Positions 54,786 through 64,000 of a stretch of 64,000 nucleotides of DNA are shown one piece after another (position 1 is the first letter of the stretch; each line of letters begins with the position of its first letter). The translations under genes and the position numbers were made by a program. The notes beneath the pieces were generated by a model that searched no databases, had not been told where the DNA came from, and saw nothing but the letters and a program-made list of their open reading frames with translations. This DNA comes from Haloferax denitrificans ATCC 35960 (lineage in GTDB: Archaea; Halobacteriota; Halobacteria; Halobacteriales; Haloferacaceae). Location of the stretch: positions 186,001 through 250,000 of the forward strand of contig NZ_AOLP01000008.1 in assembly GCF_000337795.1 (NCBI RefSeq), written 5' to 3'.

Positions 54786-54796
54786 TATCTTTATAC
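54786..54796. promoter_or_regulatory. Shared bidirectional TATA element
   Basis: TATCTTTATAC reads as TATA-like in both directions. Its centre is 29 nt from the GH28 ATG and 28 nt from the sulfatase GTG, both ideal for leaderless archaeal initiation. No second TATA is visible in the 56-nt gap. Confidence 0.65.
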
Positions 54797-54818
54797 TACT
54801 GGTGCTCGGAGTTCGGCC

Positions 54819-56246
54819 GTGAGTGATGCTCGCCCAAACGTCCTGTTCGTGATGACTGACCAGCAACGGTCGGACACGATTCGGGCGCTCGGAAACAGTC
54901 GAATCCACACCCCGAACATCGACCGACTGGTCGACCGCGGCGTCTCCTTCACCAACGCCTACTCGCCGGACCCCATCTGCATCCCGGCGCGACACACGAT
55001 TCGAACCGGCTGTGAGGCCGTCTCGACGGGCTACCTCGGGAACGAAAAGCGCGACGCGCGACACCTCGAAGGGCGGTGTGGTCCCTTCCTCGCCCGAAGC
55101 ATGCGCGAGCGGGGTTACCGGACGTTCCTCGTCGGGAAGTACCACGCCCACCCCCGCGACATCGACCTCGGCTACGACGACCACCTGAGCTTCGCGGCGT
55201 TCCGCGAGGAGACGGGCCACGAGGTCAAGACGACCGCCCGGCAGGGCGCGGTGGTCCACCTCCCCCAGCAGAACCGACTCCCGCCGGACGACAACTACGA
55301 GGCGTGGATGACCGACCGCGCGGTCGACCTCGTCGGCCGCGACACCGACGAGCCGTTTTTCGGCCTCGTCTCGTACGAACCGCCGCACCCGCCGTTCGCG
55401 CCGTCGCCGCCCTTCGACCGGATGTACGACCCCGAACGGCTCGAAAACCCGGTGAAAGGCGACCGCGAAACCGACCATATGGACGAGAAGATTCCCGCCC
55501 AGAACCACCACTTCTGGACGACCCGCGAGGGCGGCATCGACGACACCACCGTCCGGGTCATCAAGGCGTACTACTACGGGATGATTTCGGAGGTCGACCG
55601 CCGCATCGGTCGCCTGCTCGACGCGGTCGAGGCCCGCGACGACGCCGACAACACGCTCATCTGTTTCTTCTCGGACCACGGCGAACTGCTCGGCGACCAC
55701 CGCGGCTGGGAGAAGTCGTCGTTCTTCGAGTCGTCGTGTCGCGTCCCGTTCCTCGTGAGTTGGCCCGCGGAGCTACCGGCCGGGGAGCGCCGCGACGACC
55801 TCGTGGCCCTGACCGACCTGTTCGGTATCGCCACGACCGCCGCGGGCGACCCGGAACTCCGCGACGGCGTCGACGTGCTCGGGACGATTCGGGGCGACGC
55901 GGAGCCGAGGGAGCGTCTGTTCGGCTACCACCGGACGCCGCGGCTCCCGCCGAACTTCACCGGGATGGTCCGCGAGGGCCGCTGGAAGTACGTGTTCATG
56001 CGCAACGGCGGCCGCGAACAGCTGTTCGACCTCGCGGCCGACCCGAACGAACTCGACGAGTGCGCCGCCGACCACCCCGAGGTCGTCGCCGAACTCCGCG
56101 ACGCGCTGGCGGAAAAGCTGACCGACGCGGGCGCGGACGAGTTCGTCGAGAACGAGACGCTCCGGCGCGCGCCGTACCAGGAAATCGACATGGGTCGGCT
56201 CGTCCGCGAGCCGTATCCCGAGGAGCCGGCGGACGTACTGGACTGA
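54819..56246 (+). CDS. Type I sulfatase (arylsulfatase family)
   Basis: 475 residues. The sulfatase core CxPxR is C54 in PICIPARHT; the cysteine would become formylglycine. Metal ligands are in NVLFVMTDQQRSD (about 7-19) and CFFSDHGELLGDH; GKYHAH supplies further residues. No signal peptide. It releases sulfate from a sulfated carbohydrate or ester. The GTG at 54819 was chosen over ATG 54780 because the TATA lies 28 nt upstream and homology starts there. Confidence 0.85.
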   Translation: MSDARPNVLFVMTDQQRSDTIRALGNSRIHTPNIDRLVDRGVSFTNAYSPDPICIPARHTIRTGCEAVSTGYLGNEKRDARHLEGRCGPFLARSMRERGYRTFLVGKYHAHPRDIDLGYDDHLSFAAFREETGHEVKTTARQGAVVHLPQQNRLPPDDNYEAWMTDRAVDLVGRDTDEPFFGLVSYEPPHPPFAPSPPFDRMYDPERLENPVKGDRETDHMDEKIPAQNHHFWTTREGGIDDTTVRVIKAYYYGMISEVDRRIGRLLDAVEARDDADNTLICFFSDHGELLGDHRGWEKSSFFESSCRVPFLVSWPAELPAGERRDDLVALTDLFGIATTAAGDPELRDGVDVLGTIRGDAEPRERLFGYHRTPRLPPNFTGMVREGRWKYVFMRNGGREQLFDLAADPNELDECAADHPEVVAELRDALAEKLTDAGADEFVENETLRRAPYQEIDMGRLVREPYPEEPADVLD

Positions 56247-56353
56247 CCGACCGGCGTCGCCGGGTTCTCTCCCCCGACTCCCTGCTGTCCAGTCCCCGAA
56301 ATCGCCGGTCCCGCCGTACTTTTATCACCGTTCCGCGTAACCGACTACCACGA

Positions 56354-57484
56354 ATGGAGATACGTGACATCCGTACCATCCGGTTCAGCTGTGCGTCCCA
56401 CATCGACCCCGACGAGAAGGGCCACGGCCACCCCGGCGAGCCGAGGGAGTCGACGCGGACCATCACCCACGTCGTCGTCGACGGCGGCCCCGACGGCTAC
56501 TGCCGCGGCGGCCACGAGGCGGCCAACGAGTTCGCCAAGAAGCACCTCGTCGGCGAGAACCCGCTGTATCGCGAGAAGCTCTGGCAACTGCTCTGCCGGG
56601 CCGAGCGACTGAACAAGGGAACGCTCACGGACAAGCGCGTCGCGCCCATCGACTGCGCGCTCTGGGACATCGCCGGCAAGGACGCCGGCCTCCCGGTCTA
56701 CCAGCTCATCGGCGCGGCGCGGGACTCGGTCCCGGCCTACGGCAGTACGATGGTCGGCGACGACGACCCCGACGGACTCGGCTCGCCCGAGGCGTACGCC
56801 GACTTCGCCGAGGAACTCGTCGAGGAGGGCTATCAGGCCGTCAAGCTCCACACGTGGATGCCGCCGTTCGGCGACGACCCAGAACGGGACATCGCCGCCT
56901 GCCGGGCGGTCCGCGAGCGCGTCGGCGACGACATCGACCTCATGCTCGACGCCCACCACTTCTACAGCCGAAGCGAGGCCAAGAAAATCGGGAAGGCGCT
57001 CGAAGACCTCGACTTCCGCTGGATAGAGGAGCCGATGGACGAACACTCGATGTCCTCCTACGAGTGGCTCTCGAACGAACTCGATATCGCCGTCGTCGGC
57101 CCCGAGACCGCCGAGGGTCGGATGCACACCCGCGCGGAGTGGATAAAGCGGGACATCGCCGATATCATCCGGGTCGGCGTCTACGACGTGGGCGGCATCA
57201 CGCCCGCGCTGAAGGCGGTCGGCCTCTGCGAGTCGTTCAACATCGAGTGCGAGATTCACGGGCGCGACGCGCCCAACCTCCAACTGCTCGGGACGATGGC
57301 GTTCCCCGGCCGGTACTACGAGCGCGGCCTCCTGCACCCGAACCACGACTACGAGACGTACTTCCCCGGCCTCGAACACCCGCCGGACGAAATCGACGAC
57401 AACGGCGTGGTCGAACTGCCGCAGACGCCCGGCCTCGGCTACGCGTTCGACTGGGACTACATCGACGCCAACCGCGTCGAGTAA
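56354..57484 (+). CDS. Enolase-superfamily dehydratase/racemase (mandelate racemase group)
   Basis: 376 residues. N-terminal capping domain (about 1-120), then a TIM-like barrel with KLH at 164-166 (second-strand acid/base), metal ligands in LDAHH (198-202), EEPMDE (225-230) and GPET, and a late IEIHGRDAP-type histidine. Substrates of the group are sugar acids; which one cannot be read here. A TATA-like ACTTTTATC about 29 nt from ATG 56354 gives a leaderless message. Confidence 0.88.
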   Translation: MEIRDIRTIRFSCASHIDPDEKGHGHPGEPRESTRTITHVVVDGGPDGYCRGGHEAANEFAKKHLVGENPLYREKLWQLLCRAERLNKGTLTDKRVAPIDCALWDIAGKDAGLPVYQLIGAARDSVPAYGSTMVGDDDPDGLGSPEAYADFAEELVEEGYQAVKLHTWMPPFGDDPERDIAACRAVRERVGDDIDLMLDAHHFYSRSEAKKIGKALEDLDFRWIEEPMDEHSMSSYEWLSNELDIAVVGPETAEGRMHTRAEWIKRDIADIIRVGVYDVGGITPALKAVGLCESFNIECEIHGRDAPNLQLLGTMAFPGRYYERGLLHPNHDYETYFPGLEHPPDEIDDNGVVELPQTPGLGYAFDWDYIDANRVE

Positions 57485-57628
57485 CTGCCTCGGCAGGCGG
57501 GACGGAGCGACCTCGGACGCGACGAGAGCGAACGACGACGCGACGGCGGTCGCTCGCGGAACGCTATACGCTGTTTTTCGGGTCGGCGGTTCAGTTCGAC
57601 GTTCGGCGTCGGTGACGGAACTTCGGGG

Positions 57629-57847
57629 TCAATTGTACGCGCCCCAGAGTCGGAGCAACAGGTAGCCGCCGACGCCGACGCCGACGAGCGAGATGCCCCA
57701 GACGCCGAACATCCCCGCGAGCGTCCCGTCGAGAACGAAGCGAGCGAGGAGAATCATGAAGACGCCCGAGAGCACGGTCATGATGAAGTTCCGGTTCGAC
57801 GACGCGGCCTTCCGGAGCGAAGGCACGCGCGATGCGTTGACTGACAT
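57629..57847 (-). CDS. Small two-helix membrane protein
   Basis: 72 residues with two hydrophobic segments: about 23-45 (IMTVLSGVFMILLARFVL) and 49-66 (GVWGISLVGVGVGGYLLL), and a positively charged N-terminus. No family is recognised. It has a TATA-like AAATAGAT about 33 nt upstream and is 133 nt from the ABC operon end, so it is probably its own unit. Confidence 0.6.
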   Translation of the reverse strand: MSVNASRVPSLRKAASSNRNFIMTVLSGVFMILLARFVLDGTLAGMFGVWGISLVGVGVGGYLLLRLWGAYN

Positions 57848-57980
57848 ACGTACCCACACGGTCACCCTCCGCACACAAATAGATACTGTTCGCGCAGGGC
57901 GGGGTTCGGCCGGCTTGCACGGCTCTTCGGGGTGAAAACGGTCGGCTGGCGAATGGGAGTCAGGGGTCGAAACGACCGGT

Positions 57981-59042
57981 TCAGTCGTCGACGATGCTCG
58001 GACTGTCCCAGTACTCGTGGGTGTCGTCGGCGCGGAAGCACCGCGCGGCGCGACCGCTCCCGTCTTCGAACGCGCCCGGGTCGTTCGTCTCACAGACCTC
58101 CCGCGCCTTCGGACACCGCGGGTGGAAGTGACAGCCGCTGGGGCGGTTCGTCGGGTCGGGGATGTCGATTTTCCGAATCGGGAGGCCGTCGTCCCCCTCT
58201 CCCTCGTAGAGGTTCGGCGTCGCCCACTTCAGCGCCTGCGTGTAGGGGTGCTGAGGGTCGCCGATGACCTGCTCTATCGGCCCGACCTCGACGATGCGAC
58301 CGAGGTACATGACGGCGATGCGGCCGCCGGACTTCTCGGCGATGTACCGGGCGTTCGAGAGGTCGTGGCTGATGAAGACGTAGGAGGTGTTGAACAGGTC
58401 CTGCAGTTCGAGCATCAGGTCCATCATCTCCACCCGGAGACTCACGTCGAGGGCGCTGATGGCCTCGTCGGCGAGGATGACGTCCGGGTTCAACAACAGC
58501 GACCGGACCAGCACGACGCGCTGTTTCTCGCCGCCCGAGAGCTGGTGGGGGAACCGCTCGACGAAGTCCTCGGCGGGCGTGAGTCCGACGCGTTCGAGGA
58601 GCGCGTAGATGCGCTTTCGGCGCTCTTCTTCGCCGAGGTTCGGATTCCACTTCTTCAGGGGGAGCATCAGCGAGGTGAGGATGCGCTGGTTCGGGTTCAG
58701 CGCGCTCCCGGGGTCCTGGTGGATTATCTGGAGCGAGCGCCGAATCTCCGAGAACGGAATGTCCGGGTCGCGGCCGTTTTTCGCCTCCCAGATGTCCTGT
58801 CCGCGGTAGGTAATCGAGCCGTGGGTCGGCTCTTGTGCGCCGATGATTGTCTTGCCCAACGTCGATTTGCCACAGCCGGACTCGCCGATGAGCGTGACCA
58901 CGTCGTTCTCGCCGATGTCGAGCGAGATGCCGTCGACGGCGCGGACCGTCTGCCGCTCGCCGAACAGGCCGAGGAAGCCGCTACTGTCCGTGAAGTGGAC
59001 CGACACGTCGTCAACCGAGAGGATGGAGTTGTCGACGCTCAT
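57981..59042 (-). CDS. Oligopeptide/oligosaccharide ABC transporter ATP-binding protein (DppF-like), system 2
   Basis: 353 residues: Walker A GESGCGKS at 53-60, signature LSGGEKQR, Walker B VILADEAISALD, and C-terminal CHFHPRCPKAREVC. It is the last gene of a second complete importer. It overlaps its partner ATPase gene by 4 nt. Confidence 0.9.
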   Translation of the reverse strand: MSVDNSILSVDDVSVHFTDSSGFLGLFGERQTVRAVDGISLDIGENDVVTLIGESGCGKSTLGKTIIGAQEPTHGSITYRGQDIWEAKNGRDPDIPFSEIRRSLQIIHQDPGSALNPNQRILTSLMLPLKKWNPNLGEEERRKRIYALLERVGLTPAEDFVERFPHQLSGGEKQRVVLVRSLLLNPDVILADEAISALDVSLRVEMMDLMLELQDLFNTSYVFISHDLSNARYIAEKSGGRIAVMYLGRIVEVGPIEQVIGDPQHPYTQALKWATPNLYEGEGDDGLPIRKIDIPDPTNRPSGCHFHPRCPKAREVCETNDPGAFEDGSGRAARCFRADDTHEYWDSPSIVDD

Positions 59043-60127
59043 TCCGACTCACCGCCCTTTTCGGCCGCTTCCATCGCGGGAATCGGAATCTCGTCGGACA
59101 CGTCGTCGTGGTAGAAACACGCGGTTCGGTGGCCGTCGCCGCGGTCTGCCATCGGCGGCTCCGCCTCCGCGCAGGACTCGTCGGCCATCGGGCACCGCGG
59201 CCGGTACGAACAGCCGGGGATGTTGGTCACCGGGTCGGGCTTCGACCCCGAGATGGACTGCATCTCCTCGATGGGCGCGTTCAGGTCCGGCGTCGCGTTG
59301 AGGAGCGACCGCGTGTAGGGGTGCGCCGCGTCGTACAGTATCTCCTCGGTCGAGCCGACCTCGACGATGTCGAACGCGTACATCACGACGAGCCGGTCGG
59401 CGAGCTTGGTGAGAAGCGGCAGGTCGTGCGTGATGAAGATAATCGTCAGCTCGTACTCCTCTTTGAGTTCCTTGAGCAGGGAGACGATAGAGCGTTGCAT
59501 CAGGAGGTCGAGCGCGGCGGTCGGCTCGTCCATCACGAGCACCTCCGGTTCGAGGATGAGCGCGAGCGCGACGAGCGCGCGCTGTTTCATCCCGCCCGAG
59601 AGCTCGTAGGGGTACGAGTCGAGGACGCGGTCGGGGTCTAAGTAGAGGTCGCCCAGAATCTGGTGGGCGCGTTCGAGCCCCGCCTCCACGTCGCGGTTGT
59701 GGTCTTCGAGGGTCTCCCGGAAGTGGCCGCGGACCTTCTTGACGGGGTTGAACGAACTCATCGCGCCCTGGAAGACCATGGCGACTTCGCCCCAGCGGAA
59801 CTTCCGAAGCTCCTCTTCGTCGAGGTCGAGCACGGAAATCGGCTCGCCGCCGTCGGGCGGGTAGTAGGTGACCTCGCCGGAGGTCTCTCCCGGGCTGACG
59901 ACCGCGTTCATCAACGCGGACGAGGTCATGGACTTGCCGCTCCCGCTTTCGCCGACCATCCCGAGCGTCTCGTTGCGGTAGATGTCGAAATCGACGTTGC
60001 GGACGACTCTCGATTCGCCTCGGTTCGTCCCGAAGGTGACTTCGAGGTCGCGGACTTCGAACACGACGTCTTGGTCCGGGTCCGAGTCGTTCTGATTCGA
60101 CGTTCGCATTGCTTGGTTGGTAGTCAT
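59039..60127 (-). CDS. Oligopeptide/oligosaccharide ABC transporter ATP-binding protein (DppD-like), system 2
   Basis: 362 residues: Walker A GESGSGKS at 59-66, signature LSGGMKQR, Walker B VLVMDEPTAALD, and C-terminal CSYRPRCPMADESC. The first 20 residues are polar and weakly conserved; an internal ATG at 60109 is an alternative start. Confidence 0.88.
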   Translation of the reverse strand: MTTNQAMRTSNQNDSDPDQDVVFEVRDLEVTFGTNRGESRVVRNVDFDIYRNETLGMVGESGSGKSMTSSALMNAVVSPGETSGEVTYYPPDGGEPISVLDLDEEELRKFRWGEVAMVFQGAMSSFNPVKKVRGHFRETLEDHNRDVEAGLERAHQILGDLYLDPDRVLDSYPYELSGGMKQRALVALALILEPEVLVMDEPTAALDLLMQRSIVSLLKELKEEYELTIIFITHDLPLLTKLADRLVVMYAFDIVEVGSTEEILYDAAHPYTRSLLNATPDLNAPIEEMQSISGSKPDPVTNIPGCSYRPRCPMADESCAEAEPPMADRGDGHRTACFYHDDVSDEIPIPAMEAAEKGGESE

Positions 60128-60154
60128 CGTCTGGTAATAGGTGTTGGCACGGGG

Positions 60155-61177
60155 TCAGTCCCCGCCGGTCGCCTGCGATTGGTTGTTCTTCGAGGTGCCT
60201 TTCTTCGAGGTTTTCGCGTGGCGCGCCCGGAGGCGGACGTTGAACAGGCTGTCGAGCCCCTGCGACAGGAGGACGAGCCCGAACGAAAGCAGGAAGATGC
60301 AGACCATGGGCGCGACCATCCACGGGAGCATGTCCGGGCGGGTGAGCGCGTTGCCCTCGTACGCGAGGTTCATCATCACGCCCCAGTTGAACGTGGTGAA
60401 CGGCAGGATGCCGAGGAAGTACAGCCCCACGGACTCGAAGATGATGCGCCGGGAGGTGAGCGCCCCGTTTATCATCACGTACGGCATGAGTTGCGAGAGG
60501 ATGTCCCGCCGGAGAATCGACGACAGCGGGATGCCCATGATTTCGGACGCCTCGACGTAGGACTCCTCGCGGATGCTCAGCACCTGCGAGCGGACGGTCC
60601 GCGCCAGCCCCGGCCAGTTGTCGATACCGAGGAAGACCCCGACGATGTAGGGGTTCTCGGGCTGGAAGATGGCCGTGATGACGATGATGAGCGGCAGGCC
60701 CGGAATCGTGATGACCACGTCGGTGATGGTCATCAGGATGGAGTCGATGCGCGTGCCGTGTTCGAAGCCGGCGACGACGCCCACGAGGGCGGCGAACCCG
60801 ACGCTCACGACCGCGCCCGCGAATATCATCTTGAACATGCCCGGCGTCGCGTGGATGAGTTGGGCGTGAATCGGCTGGCCGAACACGTCGGTGCCGAGCG
60901 GGTACGCGAGCGATTCGAACGGCGCGGCGAGGACGGGCGCGTCACCGCTCGTCGGCCGCTCGACGAGCCAGACGCCGACGGTTCCCATGAGGAGGAAAAA
61001 GGCGAGAATCGCGCCGCCGACGAGCGCGCGCCAGTCGGCGACCGCGATGCGCGCGGGGGCGACGACGTTCATCTCGAGGAACCGCTTCGTGCGGTCGGCC
61101 CGCGATTCGGGGTCCGGGTCGATGTCCTCGTCGTAGAGGTCCTTCAGGTCGAACGAGTCGGAGTGTGCCTCGCTCAT
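60155..61177 (-). CDS. ABC transporter permease (DppC-like), system 2
   Basis: 340 residues. A 40-residue acidic N-terminal extension precedes about six helices; PLGTDVFGQPIHAQLI and the coupling loop SYVEASEIMGIPLSSILRRDIL are typical. It starts 2 nt after the DppB stop. Confidence 0.9.
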   Translation of the reverse strand: MSEAHSDSFDLKDLYDEDIDPDPESRADRTKRFLEMNVVAPARIAVADWRALVGGAILAFFLLMGTVGVWLVERPTSGDAPVLAAPFESLAYPLGTDVFGQPIHAQLIHATPGMFKMIFAGAVVSVGFAALVGVVAGFEHGTRIDSILMTITDVVITIPGLPLIIVITAIFQPENPYIVGVFLGIDNWPGLARTVRSQVLSIREESYVEASEIMGIPLSSILRRDILSQLMPYVMINGALTSRRIIFESVGLYFLGILPFTTFNWGVMMNLAYEGNALTRPDMLPWMVAPMVCIFLLSFGLVLLSQGLDSLFNVRLRARHAKTSKKGTSKNNQSQATGGD

Positions 61178-61179
61178 CG

Positions 61180-62181
61180 TTATTCACCCACCGAGATGCG
61201 CGGGTCGATGAGCGTGTACGTGAGGTCGGCGATGAAGATGGCGGTCAGCGAAATCGCCGTGAACACGAGGAGCGTGCCCATCAAAAGCGGGTAGTCCTGC
61301 GTCTTGACCGCCTCGAACATCAGGAGGCCCATGCCCGGGTACGCGAACACCTCCTCGACGATGACGGCGCTACTGAAGACGCCGGCGATGCCGATCATGA
61401 ACTGCGTGTACATCGGGAGGATGGAGTTGTGCCCGAGGTACTGCGTGGCGATGCGGGTCTCGCGGAGCCCGCGGAGCTGTGCCACGCGGATGTAGTCCTC
61501 GCCGAGGACGCGAATCGCGTTGCCGCGCATGGCGAGCGCGCCGGAGGTCGCGAGCGCGCCCATCGAAATCGCCGGGAGCGCCGCGTGTTGCACGAGACTG
61601 AGCATGAACTCGGGGTTGTACCCCGCCGCGATGCCCGAGCCGATTCGGCCGCCCGTCGGGAAGTAGTTGTTCTGGATGGCGAGGAAGTAGATGAGCACGA
61701 CGCCGACGATGTAGTACGGAATCGAGTTGAGCCCGATGATGAGCGATGACACCGTGGAGTCGAACCGCGACTTCTCGCGGTAGGCCGTCATCACGCCGAG
61801 GAAGATGCTCAGCGAGTAGCCCAGCGCGAGCGCGTAGACGCTGATGAACATCGACCACGGGATGCGCTGCATGATGAGCGTCGTGACCTCCTCGTTCTTG
61901 AAGAACGAGGTGCCGAGGTCCTGCCGGAGAATCACGTCAGACGCGTAGTTGAAATACTGTACGTGCATCGGCTGGTCCGGGTTCACGTTCGTGTAGAGCT
62001 GTATCATCCTGTTCAGTCGGTCGATGTCGACGCTCCCGCCGCTCTGCGAGAGGATAACGCTCCGCATCGCTTCCGTCGGGCCACCGGGCATGGCCTGATA
62101 CAGCAGAAACGAGACCGTCATCGTGACGAAAAACGTCAGTATCGCTTGCCCGAGACGCTTCAACAAATACTTTGGTGTCAT
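61180..62181 (-). CDS. ABC transporter permease (DppB-like), system 2
   Basis: 333 residues, about six helices, with MTPKYLLKRLGQAILTFFVTM at the start and DYIRVAQLRGLRETRI as coupling loop. The periplasmic first loop is long, as in DppB proteins. It is 73 nt downstream of the binding-protein stop. Confidence 0.9.
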   Translation of the reverse strand: MTPKYLLKRLGQAILTFFVTMTVSFLLYQAMPGGPTEAMRSVILSQSGGSVDIDRLNRMIQLYTNVNPDQPMHVQYFNYASDVILRQDLGTSFFKNEEVTTLIMQRIPWSMFISVYALALGYSLSIFLGVMTAYREKSRFDSTVSSLIIGLNSIPYYIVGVVLIYFLAIQNNYFPTGGRIGSGIAAGYNPEFMLSLVQHAALPAISMGALATSGALAMRGNAIRVLGEDYIRVAQLRGLRETRIATQYLGHNSILPMYTQFMIGIAGVFSSAVIVEEVFAYPGMGLLMFEAVKTQDYPLLMGTLLVFTAISLTAIFIADLTYTLIDPRISVGE

Positions 62182-62254
62182 TATTAATAGTTTGGCTTCT
62201 AGCGTGAGAGAGCTTAATTGTGGTGGTTAAGCCCGTTGGGGGTGCCGTCTCACC

Positions 62255-64000
62255 TCACTGCGAGTTGGAGCTAATCCATCCGTTCTTGAAGGAGAACTCG
62301 CCCGGTCGGTTCGTGTTGAGTTCGTAGTCGTCGCCCGTCGGCATGGAGAAGTCCTGCGTGTCGCCCCAGTAGCCGGAGTCTTCCTCGACGAAGACGAAGT
62401 CGGGAAGCGCGTAGTTGAACCACTGGACGAGGTCGCGGGTCCGCTCTTTGACCTGTTCTGCCGACTCGGAGTTCGGCAGGTCGTTCATCAGCTGTGCGGG
62501 CTGAATCTCCTTGCCGCTCCCCGAGATTTCGGTCGCGCCGACCTCGCTCGGGATGGTCGTCGTAAACGGCTTGCCCGTCGGGCCGGTCTCGTTCCCGCTG
62601 GAGGGGTCGCCGACCTCGATGCCGTAGAAGTTGTTCGAGAAGTACGCCGTCGGGTGCCACAGCGCCTTCGCGACGTGCCATATCCAGAAGATGTCAGCCT
62701 CGTAGGTCTGGAGGCGCTGGTAGTAGTCGGTCGAGCTGACCGTGCTAATCTCGGTCTGGAGGCCGAACGCGTTGAGCTGGTCGTTGAAGACCTTCGTCGC
62801 CTGCACCTGGGTGTTGTTGTTCTGCGTGAGGACGGTGAAGGTGAACGACTCGCCGTCCGGGTCGACCCACGTGCCGTTTTCCTTGGTGTAGCCGGCGTCT
62901 TCGAGCAGTTGCGTCGCGGCGTCGAGGTCCTTGCCCACCGGGTAGTCGATGAGCTGGTCGACGAAGTCCTCGCCGAGGTACTCCTCGTGAATCGTCGAGC
63001 GCAGTGCCGTCTGGTTCTCGGCGGGCGCGCCGACGGTTCCGGCCTGTCGCATCGCGGCGACCATCGACTCGAAGTCGACCGCGTTGACGATGGCGCGTCG
63101 GACGGGAAGCCGCGCGATGTGCTCGTTTTTGAAGTTGAACGTGAACTTCTGCGTGCGGAACCAGTTGAGCCGGTAGACGTTCTCGATGTTGTCCGGGTAC
63201 CGTGACTGCTGGGACTCCGACATGAGCACGTCGGGGTTCATGTCGAGCTGGTCGTTCACCGACAGCGACTCCACGTCGGCGGTCGTCTCGGGGATGATGC
63301 GCACCTTCGGGATGTCCGTCCGGCTCGCGTACGGGTGGTCTTCGAACTTCTCGAGGACGGTCTCCGAGGAGTTGAAGCCGGTGACGCGGTACAGCGCGTT
63401 GCCGAGCCCCTCGTCGATGAGCTGTTGGGTGGTGATGCTCATGTCGAGGAGGTCGCTCGTCACGCTCTCGCGCTCGCTCTCGTTCGACGCTTCCTCGTAG
63501 CGGGTGAGGTACTCGCGGTAAATCGACCGCGGGGTGTTGACGAACGTCTCGGCGACGTTCGCCTTCATGAGGTTGGGCGAGACGGCCGTCTTGAACGTCC
63601 GCTCGATGGTGTAGTCGTCCACCAGCGTGTTGCTCTCGATGGGCGACTGCTCGGGCGACTGCAGGCGGTCGATTTCGAGGCCGATGTAGTAGTCTTCGGC
63701 CGTCAGGTCGTCGCCGTTCCACCACTTGAACCCCTCGGGGAACGTCAGCGTGAGCGTCCGCCCGTCGACGCTCATGTCGTCAAGCAGGTCGGGTCGGACC
63801 GTCCCGTCGGCGTAGCCGCGCGCGACTTCCTCGAACAGTTGGTCCTGCAGGGTGTGCGCGTAGTTGCCGAGGCTGTAACGGTTGAACTGCACGTCGGTCG
63901 CGGGTCGGCCCGCGGGGTAATCGAGGGTGTCGTCGGCGAGGCCCGCCCCGGATTCGGTGTTCGTGCCGCCGTCCGTGCCGTCTTCGGTGCCGCCGTCTTC
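62255..64000 (-). CDS. Solute-binding protein of ABC system 2, partial at right edge
   Basis: 581 residues visible, the reading frame open to the window edge. SBP family 5 features include FPEGFKWWNGDDLTAEDYY and VRRAIVNAVDFESMV. The visible N-terminal part is a Gly/Thr/Asp-rich linker, so the signal and lipobox lie just beyond 64000. Proximity to GH28, sulfatase and enolase genes suggests an oligosaccharide ligand rather than a peptide. Confidence 0.88.
   Translation of the reverse strand, partial: EDGGTEDGTDGGTNTESGAGLADDTLDYPAGRPATDVQFNRYSLGNYAHTLQDQLFEEVARGYADGTVRPDLLDDMSVDGRTLTLTFPEGFKWWNGDDLTAEDYYIGLEIDRLQSPEQSPIESNTLVDDYTIERTFKTAVSPNLMKANVAETFVNTPRSIYREYLTRYEEASNESERESVTSDLLDMSITTQQLIDEGLGNALYRVTGFNSSETVLEKFEDHPYASRTDIPKVRIIPETTADVESLSVNDQLDMNPDVLMSESQQSRYPDNIENVYRLNWFRTQKFTFNFKNEHIARLPVRRAIVNAVDFESMVAAMRQAGTVGAPAENQTALRSTIHEEYLGEDFVDQLIDYPVGKDLDAATQLLEDAGYTKENGTWVDPDGESFTFTVLTQNNNTQVQATKVFNDQLNAFGLQTEISTVSSTDYYQRLQTYEADIFWIWHVAKALWHPTAYFSNNFYGIEVGDPSSGNETGPTGKPFTTTIPSEVGATEISGSGKEIQPAQLMNDLPNSESAEQVKERTRDLVQWFNYALPDFVFVEEDSGYWGDTQDFSMPTGDDYELNTNRPGEFSFKNGWISSNSQ

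Overview
The window looks like a haloarchaeal replicon. It has very high GC, acidic proteins, strong GC bias at third codon positions, twin-arginine lipoprotein signals, leaderless starts about 27-29 nt from archaeal TATA boxes, and operons tied together by ATGA overlaps. Gene content and order (xacF-xacR, siderophore operon, cobalamin cluster, cbtBA) closely match my recollection of the Haloferax volcanii megaplasmid pHV4. I infer a Haloferax species and probably a secondary replicon, without a database check.

Layout. (1) 190-2740: an aldehyde dehydrogenase (XacF-like) and a divergently placed IclR regulator (XacR-like) of pentose degradation. (2) 3303-13556: a six-gene siderophore operon in the order dat-ddc-iucA-iucB-iucD-iucC, the same order as bacterial rhbABCDEF, probably making schizokinen. 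Beside it are an iron-siderophore binding lipoprotein and four DtxR-type iron boxes, one sitting directly on a 35-codon small ORF. (3) 13644-31502: the anaerobic cobalamin pathway. cobN-cbiC-cbiE run leftward, the chelatase gene chlID runs rightward, and cbiT-L-F-G-H-H-ferredoxin-LAGLIDADG-like protein-cbiX-DUF3209-PQQ run leftward. cbtB-cbtA-2Fe2S run rightward. cobN is broken by an apparent 1-nt deletion. (4) 31628-40049: an Lrp regulator, an amino-acid permease, a succinate-semialdehyde-type dehydrogenase and a class III aminotransferase, sharing CACAGAACA-like promoter motifs. A cupin, a zinc alcohol dehydrogenase, a Bat-type HTH regulator and a second Lrp protein follow. (5) 40188-50860: one nine-gene leftward operon, a complete oligopeptide-type ABC importer followed by three DUF917 paralogues and a hydantoinase/oxoprolinase-A protein, probably a catabolic route for a hydantoin-like or N-heterocyclic compound. 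(6) 51594-57484: SMP-30 lactonase, GlcG/HbpS protein, GH28-like hydrolase, sulfatase and an enolase-superfamily dehydratase, suggesting use of sulfated or uronic-acid sugars. (7) 57629-64000: a small membrane protein and a second Opp-type ABC importer whose binding protein runs off the right edge.

The regions fit an accessory replicon for metal acquisition, cofactor synthesis and scavenging of organic nutrients. The strongest candidates for undescribed biology are the triple-DUF917/HyuA/importer operon, the iron-box-controlled small ORF, the LAGLIDADG-fold protein inside the cobalamin operon, and the shared promoter motifs of the cobalamin and Lrp-linked genes. I saw no rRNA, tRNA, CRISPR array or insertion sequence.
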